Notes: generated from the letters alone by a model not told the origin. DNA of 64,000 bases from Micromonospora_J zhanjiangensis (GCF_042650605.1 NZ_JBHSBN010000011.1:62001-126000), one strand, 5' to 3'; shown: positions 25,216 to 34,248, counted from the stretch's first letter. Program-made: numbers and translations.

Positions 25216-26214
25216 ATGCGGGCTATCTGGAAGGGCGCCGTGTCGTTCGGTCTGGTCTCCATCGGCGTGCGGGTGTTCTCCGCGACCGAGGAGAAGGACA
25301 TCCGGTTCCACCAGGTGCACCGCGAGGACGGCGGGCGGATCCGCTACAAGCGGACCTGCTCGGTCTGCGGCGAGGAGGTCAGCTACGACGACATCGCCAA
25401 GGGGTACGACCTCGGCGGCGGGGAGATGGTCATCCTCACCGACGAGGATTTCGCCGAACTTCCGCTGTCCACCTCCCGCGCGATCGACGTACTCGAATTC
25501 GTCCCGGCCGAACAGGTCGATCCGATCCTCTACAACAAGGCGTACTTCCTCGAACCGGAGGGCACGGCCACCAAGCCGTACGTGCTGTTGCGGGACGCGC
25601 TGCTGGATTCGGAGCGGGTGGCCATCGTCAAGGTGGCGCTGCGCCAGCGCGAGCAACTCGCCACGCTCCGGGTCCGCGAGGGCGTGCTGCTGCTCAACAC
25701 GATGTTGTGGCCGGACGAGATCCGCACGGCCGCCTTCGGCTTCCTGGACGAGGACATCAAGGTCCGGCCGCCGGAGCTGGCGATGGCCAGTTCCCTGATC
25801 GACTCGATGACCGGGGAGTTCCAGCCGGACGCCTTCACCGACGACTACCGTACGGCGTTGCAGGAGGTCATCGACGCGAAGGTGGAGGGCCGCGAGGTGG
25901 TCGTGCCGGAGGAAGAGGAGGCGGCGCCGGCGGCGGCGGTGGACCTGATGGCCGCCCTGAAGGCGTCGGTGGAGCGGGCCCGGACCGCCCGCGGCGAGCC
26001 GACCGGCGGCGGTGCGACCAGGCCCACCCCGATCTCCGCGGCCAAGTCCGCCAAGAAGGCGCAGCAGAAGAAGGCCGCGCCGGCGAAGAAGGCGACCCCG
26101 GAGAAGAAGGCGGCGAAGAAGACCACCGCGAAGAAGGCCACCGGTACGAAGAAGGCGGCCTCCGGCGCCGCGAAGAAGACCACGGCGAAGAAGGCCACTC
26201 GCAAGTCCGCCTGA
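25216..26214 (+). CDS. ku: Ku end-binding protein with Lys-rich tail
   Basis: Bacterial Ku binds DNA ends as a homodimer and recruits LigD. The core (1-250) begins MRAIWKGAVSFGLVSIGVRVFSAT and includes KRTCSVCGEEV and LRDALLDSERVAIVKVALRQREQLATLR. A tail of about 75 residues is made of AKK-type repeats, rich in Lys and Ala, like histone H1 and the extended tails of some actinobacterial Ku proteins; such tails promote DNA binding. ATG 25216 is preferred over GTG 25207 because GAGGAG lies eight bases before it. It is divergent from the ligase-polymerase operon. Confidence 0.95.
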   Translation: MRAIWKGAVSFGLVSIGVRVFSATEEKDIRFHQVHREDGGRIRYKRTCSVCGEEVSYDDIAKGYDLGGGEMVILTDEDFAELPLSTSRAIDVLEFVPAEQVDPILYNKAYFLEPEGTATKPYVLLRDALLDSERVAIVKVALRQREQLATLRVREGVLLLNTMLWPDEIRTAAFGFLDEDIKVRPPELAMASSLIDSMTGEFQPDAFTDDYRTALQEVIDAKVEGREVVVPEEEEAAPAAAVDLMAALKASVERARTARGEPTGGGATRPTPISAAKSAKKAQQKKAAPAKKATPEKKAAKKTTAKKATGTKKAASGAAKKTTAKKATRKSA

Positions 26215-26269
26215 TCCCAGGTCGTCGCGGGACTGCCATGGACGGCCGTCGACCGGTAGCGTGTCGGCG

Positions 26270-26950
26270 GTGAGCGGACAGGTGGGTAGCCGGCGGAACA
26301 CGGGTGAGCCGGACTGGCAGCAGATGACCAAGCCGGAACGACGGGCCGCGGCGAAGGCCGAACGGGCCCGGGCCGCCGCCGCTCGGCGTCGCCGGCAGAC
26401 GATCCTCGGCGCGCTCGCCGGCGTGGCCGTGGTCGGGGTGATCATCGCGACCTTCGTGATCTTCGGTGGCTCCGACAAACCGGCCGACAAGCCCACCGCC
26501 GACGCCGGGTCGTCCGCCGGTGCGTCCGGCGCGCCGTCGGCGACCGCCGGGGCCTTCCCGCAACTGCCGGCCGGTGCCGACCCGGCGCTGGGCAGCAAGC
26601 CGACCGTCACCGCCGGCACCGGCGCGCTGACCAAACTGGTCGCCAAGCCGCTCATCGAGGGCACCGGCCCGGCCGCCCAGGCGGGTCAGCAGATCACGGT
26701 CAACTACGTCGGGGTCAGCTACCAGAGCGGCAAGGAGTTCGACGCGTCCTGGAACCGGTCCGAGCCGTTCAGCTTCCAGCTCGGCGGCGGGAACGTGATC
26801 AAGGGCTGGGACCAGGGCCTGGTCGGCGCCAAGGTCGGCAGCCGGGTGCAGCTCGACATCCCGTCCGACCTGGCGTACGGCGACAACCCCAGCGGTGGCC
26901 GGCCGGCTGGCCCGCTGCGCTTCGTCGTCGACGTGCTGGGCGTGCAGTGA
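26270..26950 (+). CDS. FKBP-type peptidyl-prolyl isomerase, membrane-anchored
   Basis: This 226-residue protein has a basic cytoplasmic start with a coiled run of Lys, Arg and Ala (about 20-45), one membrane segment (about 46-66, ILGALAGVAVVGVIIATFVIF), a low-complexity Ala/Ser/Gly linker and a C-terminal FKBP domain (about 120-226). VNYVGVSYQSGKEFDASW, VIKGWDQGLVGAKVGSRVQLDIPSDLAYG and the terminal strand LRFVVDVLGV are the isomerase core. It would assist folding of proteins outside the membrane. GTG 26270 gives a plausible N-terminus. Confidence 0.88.
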   Translation: MSGQVGSRRNTGEPDWQQMTKPERRAAAKAERARAAAARRRRQTILGALAGVAVVGVIIATFVIFGGSDKPADKPTADAGSSAGASGAPSATAGAFPQLPAGADPALGSKPTVTAGTGALTKLVAKPLIEGTGPAAQAGQQITVNYVGVSYQSGKEFDASWNRSEPFSFQLGGGNVIKGWDQGLVGAKVGSRVQLDIPSDLAYGDNPSGGRPAGPLRFVVDVLGVQ

Positions 26951-26995
26951 TCCCACCCCCGCCGCTCGGCTGAGCGGCCGGGTCGCGGGTCGCCG

Positions 26996-27244
26996 TCAGC
27001 GGGACCGGCGAGCGGCCAGCCAGCCGCGGACGCCGAGCACGCCGGCCGTCGTGCCGATCACCAGCGAGGCGGCGATGAGCAGGGCGTGCACCCACAGGAA
27101 GCCGGTCGCCGGACCGGCACCGACCCGTCCGGTCGACCAGGCGCGGGGATCGTTCCAGATCGCCAGGGCGAACCTCGGCCAGATCACCCAGGTCCACACA
27201 CCCACCCCGACCAGGAAGGCCGACCAACCGCGCGACAACACCAT
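26996..27244 (-). CDS. SCO4848-family small membrane protein
   Basis: This 82-residue protein has two membrane segments (about 8-28 and 50-73) and a basic end AARRSR. MVLSRGWSAFLVGVGVWTWVIWPRF recalls the Streptomyces SCO4848 family, conserved in actinomycetes but without known function. ATG 27244 is the natural start of that family. It is convergent with the FKBP gene; a 7-bp hairpin at 26961-26978 lies between them without a T run. Confidence 0.78.
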   Translation of the reverse strand: MVLSRGWSAFLVGVGVWTWVIWPRFALAIWNDPRAWSTGRVGAGPATGFLWVHALLIAASLVIGTTAGVLGVRGWLAARRSR

Positions 27245-27276
27245 GGCTGGCGAGTATGCCAGCCGACCCCCGCCCG

Positions 27277-27328
27277 GCGCGGGCCCTCGCCCGGCACGGG
27301 CAGCGCGGGCCCTCGCCCGGCACGGGCA
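27277..27328. repeat. Exact tandem duplication of 26 bp
   Basis: Bases 27277-27302 are repeated exactly at 27303-27328. The duplication lies in the non-coding gap between the SCO4848-like gene and the SRPBCC gene and probably arose by slippage. Confidence 0.9.
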
Positions 27329-27497
27329 GAGCGCGGCCGAGGCGGGCGCAGTGGCAGAGCGGGCCACCGGGGTGCCCGTTCTGCCGCCCGACACACGTCG
27401 GGACGCGGGTGAACTCCGCCGCCAACCGGGAACGAGCGGGACGGTGCCGACCGCGTCCACGGGAACGGTACCGCGAGCGACGAGGGGGAGAGCACGC

Positions 27498-28046
27498 ATG
27501 GCTGAGGCGGCATTCGTCCACGAAATCGACATCACGACCTCGCCGCAGCGGCTGTGGACCGCGCTGACCGCCGGCACTCTCACCCGGTTCTACTGGTTCG
27601 ACCTGCGGATCGAGTCGGACTGGCGGGTCGGCTCCCCGGTCGCCCTGTACGACGGCGCGTCGGACGTGCTGGTCGCCGAGGGCCCGATCGAGGAGAGCAC
27701 CCCGGTCCGGCGGTTGTGCTACGGCCTGCGCCAGCACCCGGCCGACGGCGGGCCGGCCGAGCAGCCGTACGGGCGGGTCGCCTTCGACCTGGCACCGCGG
27801 GACGATGGCCGGGTACGGCTGCGGCTGACGCACGACCGGTTCGCCGGGCCCGACGAAGAGGCGGCCTGGGCCGCGCGGTGGACCGCGGTGCTGGCCAACC
27901 TGCGGGCCTTCCTGGAGGGCGAGCGGCTGCCGGTCACCGAGCCGCCGGCCGGCCTGCGGCCGGTTCCCGTCGTGCCGGCCACCGTTTCCGCGATCACCTC
28001 GACCGCCCCGCCCGCCCGGGTGCGGGCTGCCGTTCCGCAGCCCTGA
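27498..28046 (+). CDS. SRPBCC (AHSA1-like) domain protein
   Basis: This 182-residue protein has the START/SRPBCC helix-grip fold of the AHSA1 subfamily. FVHEIDITTSPQRLWTALTAGTLTRFYWF is the opening strand and helix, followed by VALYDGAS, DGRVRLRLTHDRF and a closing helix EEAAWAARWTAVLANLRAFLEG. The last 35 residues are a Pro/Ala/Val-rich tail. Such proteins bind small hydrophobic ligands; the ligand is unknown. ATG 27498 follows the strong purine run GAGGGGGAG. A HAD gene starts 50 bases downstream. Confidence 0.87.
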   Translation: MAEAAFVHEIDITTSPQRLWTALTAGTLTRFYWFDLRIESDWRVGSPVALYDGASDVLVAEGPIEESTPVRRLCYGLRQHPADGGPAEQPYGRVAFDLAPRDDGRVRLRLTHDRFAGPDEEAAWAARWTAVLANLRAFLEGERLPVTEPPAGLRPVPVVPATVSAITSTAPPARVRAAVPQP

Positions 28047-28096
28047 TCACCACGGCCGGCCGGGACGGCGTGCCGGCACCGGACCGGTCGGGCAGG

Positions 28097-28759
28097 ATGG
28101 GCGACGTGGTGGACGCGGTGATTTTCGACCTCGACGGCGTACTGGTGGATTCTGAACCGGTCTGGGAGCAGGTGCGCCGGGGATACGTCGCCGCGCACGG
28201 CGGGCGGTGGCAGCCGGACACCCAGCGCCGGCTGATGGGCATGAGCACCGGCGAGTGGGCCGCGTACCTCAGCGGCGAACTGGGGGTGGACCGGTCGGCG
28301 GAGCGGGTGGCCACCGAGGTGGTCGACGAGATGGCCGGGCGCTACCGCGAGCACGTACCGCTGATCCCCGGCGCGGACCGGGTGGTCCGCGCGCTGGCCG
28401 CCGACTGGCCGCTCGGCCTGGCCAGCTCGTCGCCGCCGCGGCTGATCGACGTGGCACTGGCCGCGGCCGGGCTGACCGACGCGTTCCGGGTCACCCTCTC
28501 CACCGAGCGGGTCGCCCGCGGGAAGCCGGCCCCGGACGTCTACCGCACGGTCGCCGAGCGGCTGGGTGTCGCCCCCGCCCGCTGCGTCGCGGTGGAGGAC
28601 TCCTCGAACGGGGTACGGTCGGCCGCGGCCGCCGGGATGCGGGTGGTGGCCGTCCCGCACGGGTCCTACCCGCTCGACCCGGACGCCGAGCGCCAGGCCC
28701 ACCTGGTGATCGGTTCGATCGACGAGCTGACCGGGCCGGCGGTTCGCGCGCTCGGCTGA
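28097..28759 (+). CDS. HAD-superfamily phosphatase, beta-phosphoglucomutase-like
   Basis: This 220-residue protein has motif I FDLDGVLVDSE with D11 and D13, motif II LASSSP near 109, Lys of motif III in RGKPAPDVY near 141, and motif IV VEDSSNGVRSA near 165. The alpha-helical cap after motif I includes MGMSTGEWAAYL. That arrangement fits the phosphoglucomutase and sugar-phosphate phosphatase group. The GH65 phosphorylase that such mutases often accompany is 20 kb away, so a functional link is not supported by context. It lies between the SRPBCC and PEP-mutase-like genes on the same strand. Confidence 0.88.
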   Translation: MGDVVDAVIFDLDGVLVDSEPVWEQVRRGYVAAHGGRWQPDTQRRLMGMSTGEWAAYLSGELGVDRSAERVATEVVDEMAGRYREHVPLIPGADRVVRALAADWPLGLASSSPPRLIDVALAAAGLTDAFRVTLSTERVARGKPAPDVYRTVAERLGVAPARCVAVEDSSNGVRSAAAAGMRVVAVPHGSYPLDPDAERQAHLVIGSIDELTGPAVRALG

Positions 28760-28810
28760 CCCGTACGCGTTTCGGCGCCGGCCGAAGCGCCCGGGCCGTA
28801 CGGTCGGCCG

Positions 28811-29602
28811 GTGAACCGTTTCGCCGCCTTCCGCGAACTGCACCACGCCGACCGTCCGCTGTTCCTGCCGAACGCCTGGGACTACGCCTCGGCCGCCGCC
28901 CTGACCCGGGACGGGCACCCGGCCGTCGGCACCACCAGCCTCGGCGTCGCGGCCGCCGCCGGCAAACCGGACGCGGTGGCGGCGGCCCGGGCCGAGACGC
29001 TCGCGCTGGCCCGCGCCCTCGGCCGGCTGCCGAGCCTGATCACGGTGGACATCGAGGCCGGCTTCAGCGACGACCCGTACGACGTCGCCGACCTGGCCGC
29101 CGAACTGGCCGACGCCGGCGCGGTGGGGGTGAACCTGGAGGACGGCGCCCCGGGCGGCGGCCTGGTCGACCCGACGCTGCACGGCGCGAAGATCACCGCC
29201 GTCAAGGACCGGGTGCCGGAGTTGTTCGTCAACGCCCGGACCGACCCGTTCTGGCTGTCCACCGAGGCACCGCTGGACGAGGCGCTGCGCCGGGCCGCCG
29301 GGTACGTCGACGCCGGCGCGGACGGGATCTTCGTCCCGGGCGTCGCCGACGACGACGCCATCCGCACGCTGGTCGACGAGATCGCGGCGCCGCTGAACGT
29401 GCTCTACCTGTCGGACCGGCACACCCTGTCCGGGCTGGCCCGACTGCGGGTGGCCCGGGTGAGCACCGGTTCGCTGCTGTTCCGGACCGCGCTGGGCGCC
29501 GCCGTACGGACCGCCGCCACCATCCGCAACGGCGGGGACCGTACCGAACCGCATCCGCCCAGCTATTCGGAGGTCCAGGCGCTGACCGGCCAGCTCGGAT
29601 AA
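28811..29602 (+). CDS. Isocitrate lyase/PEP mutase superfamily protein
   Basis: This 263-residue TIM-barrel protein carries the superfamily hallmarks. LFLPNAWDYASAAAL opens it, GTTSLGV follows, DIEAGFSDD near 80-88 supplies the metal-binding acids, VNLEDG near 110 the next acid, and VNARTDPFW near 141. The lyase Cys motif KKCGH is absent, so it is not isocitrate lyase; carboxyphosphonoenolpyruvate phosphonomutase-like or oxaloacetate hydrolase-like activity are options. GTG 28811 gives the standard N-terminus. It ends convergent with the acyltransferase gene. Confidence 0.85.
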   Translation: MNRFAAFRELHHADRPLFLPNAWDYASAAALTRDGHPAVGTTSLGVAAAAGKPDAVAAARAETLALARALGRLPSLITVDIEAGFSDDPYDVADLAAELADAGAVGVNLEDGAPGGGLVDPTLHGAKITAVKDRVPELFVNARTDPFWLSTEAPLDEALRRAAGYVDAGADGIFVPGVADDDAIRTLVDEIAAPLNVLYLSDRHTLSGLARLRVARVSTGSLLFRTALGAAVRTAATIRNGGDRTEPHPPSYSEVQALTGQLG

Positions 29603-29686
29603 CGACGGTCCGGTGCGCCGAGGGCCGCTCCGGCGAATCCGGAGGGGAACGAGTTCTGCGTGCTCTGACCTGGCCGCCGTCGTCCG

Positions 29687-30979
29687 TCACCCACGATCCG
29701 ACGCGAGTTCGCCGACCCGGCCCGGGCTGCCGTCCCGGGCGTCCTCGGCGGGCCCGGTCCGCGGCCGGGGCACCGCGACCGGCGCCGGCACGGCCCCGGG
29801 CGGTGACGCCTCGGCCGCAACCGTCGGGTTCCGCGCCGCCGCGGGCGCCCGTCGGGCCGGCTTGAGCAGGCGCACCATCGGCGTTTCCACGAACCGGAAC
29901 ATCAGCCAGGCCAGCAGCAGGTTGAGCAGCAGGAACCCGACCGCGCCGAGGGGTCCCCACCAGCCGGGCAGGCCGTGCGGGTAGCCGGTCTCCCGCAACA
30001 CCGTCAACACCACGAACACGTGCACCAGGTAGAAGGCGAAGGACACCTCGCCGAGCCACACCATCGGTCGGGCCCGCCACGGCGACCGGGTGCCGCGTAC
30101 GTCGGCCCGGGCGGCGGCGGTGATCACCAGGAGGTAGACGACGGACAGCACCGTGGTCCAGTAGCCGGCCGGGATCCAGTGGGCCGAGGCGACCACCCAG
30201 GTCCCCAGGAAGATCACGCTGGCCGTAGCCAGGCCGGGGCCGCGCCACCGGCCGCGCAGCATCAACTCGGCGGCGGCGACACCGAGCCAGAACTCCAGCG
30301 AGCGGGCCACCGGGAAGACCTGGGTGAACCACCACCGGTCCGACTCGGGCACCAGGTGCTGCACCGGCCCGAGCGACAGGATCAACAGTGGCATGGCCAC
30401 GATCACGGCCCAGAGCATCCACGGCCGCATCCGGCGGATCAGTGGCAGCACCAACGGCAGGCAGAGGTAGAAGAACATCTCGCAGGACAGCGACCAGCTG
30501 ACCGTGTTGACGCTGTAGAAGTAGCCCTGCGTCGGCGTCCACGCCTGGACCAGGAAGAGGTTGGCCAGCAGCACCTTGGGGTTCTGCTGGAACCCCAGGT
30601 AGAAGAGGTAACCGACGACGACGGCCCACATGACGAGGTGGCTCGGATAGATCTTCGCGAACCGGCGCCGCCAGAACGACAGCACCGGGTCGCCCGGTCG
30701 GGCCGACCAGACCAGCACGAACCCGCTGAGGATGAAGAAGAACTGCACCCCGGACAGGCCCAGGCCGAAGGTCCAGCTCAGTACGCTCGCGTAGTCACGG
30801 TCGGCGATGACGTGCATCGTCCCGACGTGGAATCCGAAGACCAGCATCGCGCCGACCCACCGCAGTCCGGTCAGCGACGGCAGCCGGGGCGGGGTGATCC
30901 GGGTCGATTGGACGGCGGGCCCGGAGACGGTGGCGACCGCGGTCACCACAGGGGCCCGACGGTCAGACGGTAGCGGCAC
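29687..30979 (-). CDS. Membrane acyltransferase, OafA/YrhL family
   Basis: This 430-residue acyltransferase-3 protein has about ten membrane segments. LPSLTGLRWVGAMLVFGFHV at 32-51 holds the conserved His in the first helix, and FFILSGFVLVWSARPGDPVLSFWRRRFAKIYPSH contains the RRFAKIYP signature. SWSLSCEMFFYLCLPLV is the other diagnostic block. The C-terminal 60 residues are a Pro/Ala/Arg-rich cytoplasmic tail. Enzymes of this family O-acetylate or O-acylate polysaccharides, lipids or antibiotics; the target here is unknown. The GTG at 30979 may be some residues too early. Confidence 0.9.
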   Translation of the reverse strand: MPLPSDRRAPVVTAVATVSGPAVQSTRITPPRLPSLTGLRWVGAMLVFGFHVGTMHVIADRDYASVLSWTFGLGLSGVQFFFILSGFVLVWSARPGDPVLSFWRRRFAKIYPSHLVMWAVVVGYLFYLGFQQNPKVLLANLFLVQAWTPTQGYFYSVNTVSWSLSCEMFFYLCLPLVLPLIRRMRPWMLWAVIVAMPLLILSLGPVQHLVPESDRWWFTQVFPVARSLEFWLGVAAAELMLRGRWRGPGLATASVIFLGTWVVASAHWIPAGYWTTVLSVVYLLVITAAARADVRGTRSPWRARPMVWLGEVSFAFYLVHVFVVLTVLRETGYPHGLPGWWGPLGAVGFLLLNLLLAWLMFRFVETPMVRLLKPARRAPAAARNPTVAAEASPPGAVPAPVAVPRPRTGPAEDARDGSPGRVGELASDRG

Positions 30980-31172
30980 ACCGGGCGGACCCTACCGGGT
31001 CCCGCGACCGACGACGACCGGGCCGACCACGGTGGTGACCTCTGGCCACCGCGTCGTGACCGGGTCCGGGTTGCCCGGCCGAGCTATCGTCCAGACATGA
31101 CCGCAGGTTTGGGCGCGGTGCCCCGAGGTTCCCGCGATCAGCCACTGTGCACGGTATCGATAGAGTAGGGAC

Positions 31173-31532
31173 GTGCCTCTATGGATAGCCGCGACCTGGG
31201 GACTGATCGGCAGCTGCGTCGCCGAGGCGCTCAACCTCTACGGGATGATGCGTCCGACGACCGAGTCGAAGGGTCGCTGGCAGTGGCCGTGGCGAACCAG
31301 GGCCGACCTGCCCATCGTCATCTTCGCCGTGATCCTGCGGGCACTTGCCGGCACCGGACTCGCCGCGGCGGCGGGCGCCGGTGGGGTGGCGACCACCGAG
31401 TTCGCCACGTTCATCTTCGGAGTGACGGCCCCACTGGTCATCGCGAAGATGTTCGACCAGATCCGAGTGTTGGATCAGAGTTCCGACGAGCAACGTCGAA
31501 CGGGCGGGGGCGGCAGGGATGGCAACGTCTGA
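31173..31532 (+). CDS. Small membrane protein, coupled to the YbjN/TPR gene
   Basis: This 119-residue protein has an N-terminal hydrophobic stretch (about 3-22), a second segment (about 45-68) and a third, less hydrophobic one (about 75-92). The C-terminus is polar with a Gly-rich GGGGRDG. GTG 31173 follows a TAGAGT box at close range and may be leaderless. Its 3' end overlaps the next gene by 14 bases, so the two are surely co-expressed. No family was recognised. Confidence 0.68.
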   Translation: MPLWIAATWGLIGSCVAEALNLYGMMRPTTESKGRWQWPWRTRADLPIVIFAVILRALAGTGLAAAAGAGGVATTEFATFIFGVTAPLVIAKMFDQIRVLDQSSDEQRRTGGGGRDGNV

Positions 31533-32553
31533 CAGGTTCGGCGATCGGCTGCTGAACGCGCTCGCGGCCCGACCGTCCACCACCACCGCGTCGGCGCCGC
31601 TACCGGCGCGTACCCGGTTGGCGGCCGCGCTCGCGGCCCGGCCGATAGCCCGGACGACGCGCGCGGCGAGCGACCCCGTCTACGGGGAGCACTTCGCCGG
31701 CTCGAAGCTGGCCGAGCAGGTCAAGATGGTGGTCGCCGAGCTGCTGGGCAGCACCGCCGATCAGTTGCGGGTGGACTCGGACGGGGACATCGGCATCCGG
31801 GCCGGTTCCGCCATGATCTTCGTACGGGTCCAGGAGAACCCGCCGCTGATCGACGTCTTCTCTCCGCTGTTGTCCGGGATACAGCCCACCGAGACGCTCT
31901 ACCGGCGGCTGTCCGACCTGACCAACGGCATGGTCATCGGCCGGATCTACTGCACCGGCGACACGGTCTGGGCGTCCATCCCGGTCTTCGGTCACGAGTT
32001 CCAGCCGACCCACCTGCTGATCGCCCTGCGGGCGATGATCGAGTTGGCCGACGACCTGGACGACCAGTTGCGTCAGGAGTTCGGCGGCAGCCGGTTCTTC
32101 GGCGCGGAGTCCGACGGGCTCAGCTCGGTCCCGGATCCGACCGGCTACCTGCGCGACCTGGCCGAGGCCGGCGAGGCCGGCGCCGGCAGCGTGCTGGTCG
32201 ACCTGCTGGCCGACCGGGGTCGGACGGACGAGTTGCGGACCCTGGCCGAGAGCGGCGACTGGCACGCCGCGTCCCGGTTGGCCGGACTGCTGCGCGACCA
32301 GGGGCGGGACGCCGAGGCCGAGCAGTTCTGGCGGCTGGCCGCGGACCGGGGCGAGTCGACCGCGCGTACCGCGCTGGCCTCGCTGTTCGTCGCCCAGGGG
32401 CGGGTCACCGAGGCGATCGACCTGCTCCGCGAGGGGCTCGACGAGAACGACTGGGCCTCGGTCGGCCTGCTCACCCAGTTGCTGGTCGACCAGGGCCGCG
32501 CCGTCGAGGTGGTCGAGCTGCTGCGCAACCGCGCCGGCACCGACCGCCGGTAG
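31519..32553 (+). CDS. YbjN-like domain protein with TPR-like repeats
   Basis: This 344-residue soluble protein has a basic, low-complexity N-terminus (1-45), an alpha/beta domain (about 60-195) like the YbjN / type III secretion chaperone fold (SAMIFVRVQENPPLIDVFSPLLSG and LTNGMVIGRIYCTGDTVWASIPV), and C-terminal tetratricopeptide-like helices (about 210-340: AGSVLVDLLADRGR, AASRLAGLLRDQGRDAEAEQFW, ARTALASLFVAQGRVTEAIDLL). Those repeats usually bind peptides or partner proteins. It overlaps the small membrane gene upstream, so it may act at the membrane. Confidence 0.8.
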   Translation: MATSDRFGDRLLNALAARPSTTTASAPLPARTRLAAALAARPIARTTRAASDPVYGEHFAGSKLAEQVKMVVAELLGSTADQLRVDSDGDIGIRAGSAMIFVRVQENPPLIDVFSPLLSGIQPTETLYRRLSDLTNGMVIGRIYCTGDTVWASIPVFGHEFQPTHLLIALRAMIELADDLDDQLRQEFGGSRFFGAESDGLSSVPDPTGYLRDLAEAGEAGAGSVLVDLLADRGRTDELRTLAESGDWHAASRLAGLLRDQGRDAEAEQFWRLAADRGESTARTALASLFVAQGRVTEAIDLLREGLDENDWASVGLLTQLLVDQGRAVEVVELLRNRAGTDRR

Positions 32554-32659
32554 GCCGCGCCCGCCCGGGTTGGACGCCGAAATCCGGGTACGCCTACCGC
32601 TGGCCGAGCAGGATGGTGGGCGGGTCGGGCCGAGGGCCGACCGGTGAGGAGAACGCGTG

Positions 32660-33685
32660 ATGAAGGCGATCGTCTACGACCGTACCGGTGATTCTTCGGT
32701 GCTGGAGCTGGTCGACCGGCCGGTGCCGGAGCCCGGGCCCGGCGAGGTGCTGGTCCGGGTGGCGGTCTCCGGGGTCAACCCGACCGACTGGAAGACCCGG
32801 CAGGGCGACGGTTCCGGCGCGGCCCCGCCGTACGGCTGGCAGGTGCCGGGCCAAGACGGCGCGGGAGTGGTCGAACGGGTCGGCACCGGCGTGGACGCGG
32901 ACCTGGTCGGCGAGCGGGTGTGGATCTGGGAGGCCGCCTGGCGGCGGCCCTGGGGCACCGCCGCGGAGTACACCACCGTCCCGGTCGGCCAGGCGGTTCG
33001 CCTCGGTGACGCCTCGTTCGACCTGGGTGCCGGCCTCGGCATCCCGTTCCTGACCGCGCACCGCTGCCTCACGGTCGGCGAGACGATGCCGCGGCACCTG
33101 CAAGCCGGTGCGTTGACCGACCGGACGGTGCTGGTCCAGGGTGGTGCCGGCGCGGTCGGCAACGCCGCCGTCCAGCTGGCCCGCTGGGCGGACGCCACCG
33201 TGATCGCCACGGTCAGCAGCCCGAAGAAAGCGCAGCTCGCGATGGCCGCCGGGGCCTCCCACGTGATCGACTACCGGCGGCAGGACGTGGTCGCCGAGGT
33301 ACGGAAGATCGCCGCGCACGGCGTGGACGCCGTGGTCGAGGTCTCCCCCTCGCGCAACGCGGCGATCGACGCCCAGGTGCTCGCCCCGCACGCGGCGGTG
33401 GCGATGTACGCCGACGACGGTGGCGGCGAGGTCACCCTGCCGGTCCGGCCGATGATGGCGCCGAACGCCCGGTGGCAGTTCGTGCTGGTCTACACCGTGC
33501 CCGCGGTGGCCAAGAAGCAGACCGTCGACGACGTGGCGGAGGCCGCGGCCGAGGGGGCGGTCCGGGTCGGCGACGACGCCGGGCTGCCGCTGCACTACTT
33601 CCCGCTGGAGCGGACGGCGGCGGCGCACGAGGCGGTGCGGAACGCGACGGTGGGCAAGGTGCTGATCACCCCTACCGAGGGCTGA
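32660..33685 (+). CDS. Quinone oxidoreductase-like NADPH dehydrogenase (MDR family)
   Basis: This 341-residue medium-chain dehydrogenase/reductase lacks the structural and catalytic zinc ligands, placing it in the quinone reductase branch. VSGVNPTDWKTRQGDG is the substrate-side motif, GQDGAGVVERVG follows, and VLVQGGAGAVGNAAVQLARWADA near 155-180 is the NADPH-binding Rossmann loop. VIDYRRQDVVAEVRKIAAHGVDAVVEV continues it. ATG 32660 is preferred to the GTG three bases before; GAGGAG lies a few bases upstream. It stands alone, with no regulator close by. Confidence 0.9.
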   Translation: MKAIVYDRTGDSSVLELVDRPVPEPGPGEVLVRVAVSGVNPTDWKTRQGDGSGAAPPYGWQVPGQDGAGVVERVGTGVDADLVGERVWIWEAAWRRPWGTAAEYTTVPVGQAVRLGDASFDLGAGLGIPFLTAHRCLTVGETMPRHLQAGALTDRTVLVQGGAGAVGNAAVQLARWADATVIATVSSPKKAQLAMAAGASHVIDYRRQDVVAEVRKIAAHGVDAVVEVSPSRNAAIDAQVLAPHAAVAMYADDGGGEVTLPVRPMMAPNARWQFVLVYTVPAVAKKQTVDDVAEAAAEGAVRVGDDAGLPLHYFPLERTAAAHEAVRNATVGKVLITPTEG

Positions 33686-33762
33686 CCGCTCGGCGGTGTC
33701 ACATCGGCGGGGCGGGTTCCTCGGGCGGTCCGCCCCGGGCCCGTGCCTCCCGGCGGGGGCGC

Positions 33763-34248
33763 TCAGGGCAGGTCCATCACCTGGTCACGCTCGATCTCGG
33801 TGAGCGCGGCGGTCAGCGTGTCGGCGAACGGCACCCCGGCCGCGGCGACCAGGTCCACCACCAGCAGCGGGGCGTGCCGGGCGACCTCGACCGGCTGCGG
33901 CGGGCCGGCCTGTTCCTCCGGTGGGTGGACGCCCAACGCGCCGGTGAGCAGCCGTACCAGCACGTCCACGTCGACGTCCGGCTGCCACCCGGCCGCCGAC
34001 CGGACGCACCGGGTCAGCACCAGTTGCGCGTCCTCGCCGGTGAGGCCGTCCGGGTGGGACGCCTCCAACAGCAGCCGGACCACGCCACTCAGCACCAGCC
34101 CGACCCGCTCCGGGTCGAGCGCGGCGAGCGCCTCCACCGCCTCGTCGTACCGGGCGGCGTCGCGGTCGCCGGCCGCCTCGACGGCGGCCACCGCGGTCAC
34201 CGCCACGGCCCGGGCCTGCGGGGGCAGGTGACGCCAGGTTCGGACCAT
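33763..34248 (-). CDS. Helical protein of unknown function
   Basis: This 161-residue protein is predicted to be almost entirely helical and acidic, with heptad-like Leu and Ala spacing (VLSGVVRLLLEASHPDGLTGEDAQLVLTRCVRS). It has no membrane segment or recognisable catalytic motif. ATG 34248 begins MVRTWRHLPPQARAVAV. It lies 83 bases downstream of the acyl-CoA ligase on the same strand and may share its message. Third-position GC use fits a real gene. Confidence 0.6.
   Translation of the reverse strand: MVRTWRHLPPQARAVAVTAVAAVEAAGDRDAARYDEAVEALAALDPERVGLVLSGVVRLLLEASHPDGLTGEDAQLVLTRCVRSAAGWQPDVDVDVLVRLLTGALGVHPPEEQAGPPQPVEVARHAPLLVVDLVAAAGVPFADTLTAALTEIERDQVMDLP

Noticed and set aside
28097..28759. 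A beta-phosphoglucomutase working with the GH65 phosphorylase
   Set aside because: The two genes are 20 kb apart with unrelated neighbours, so context gives no support.
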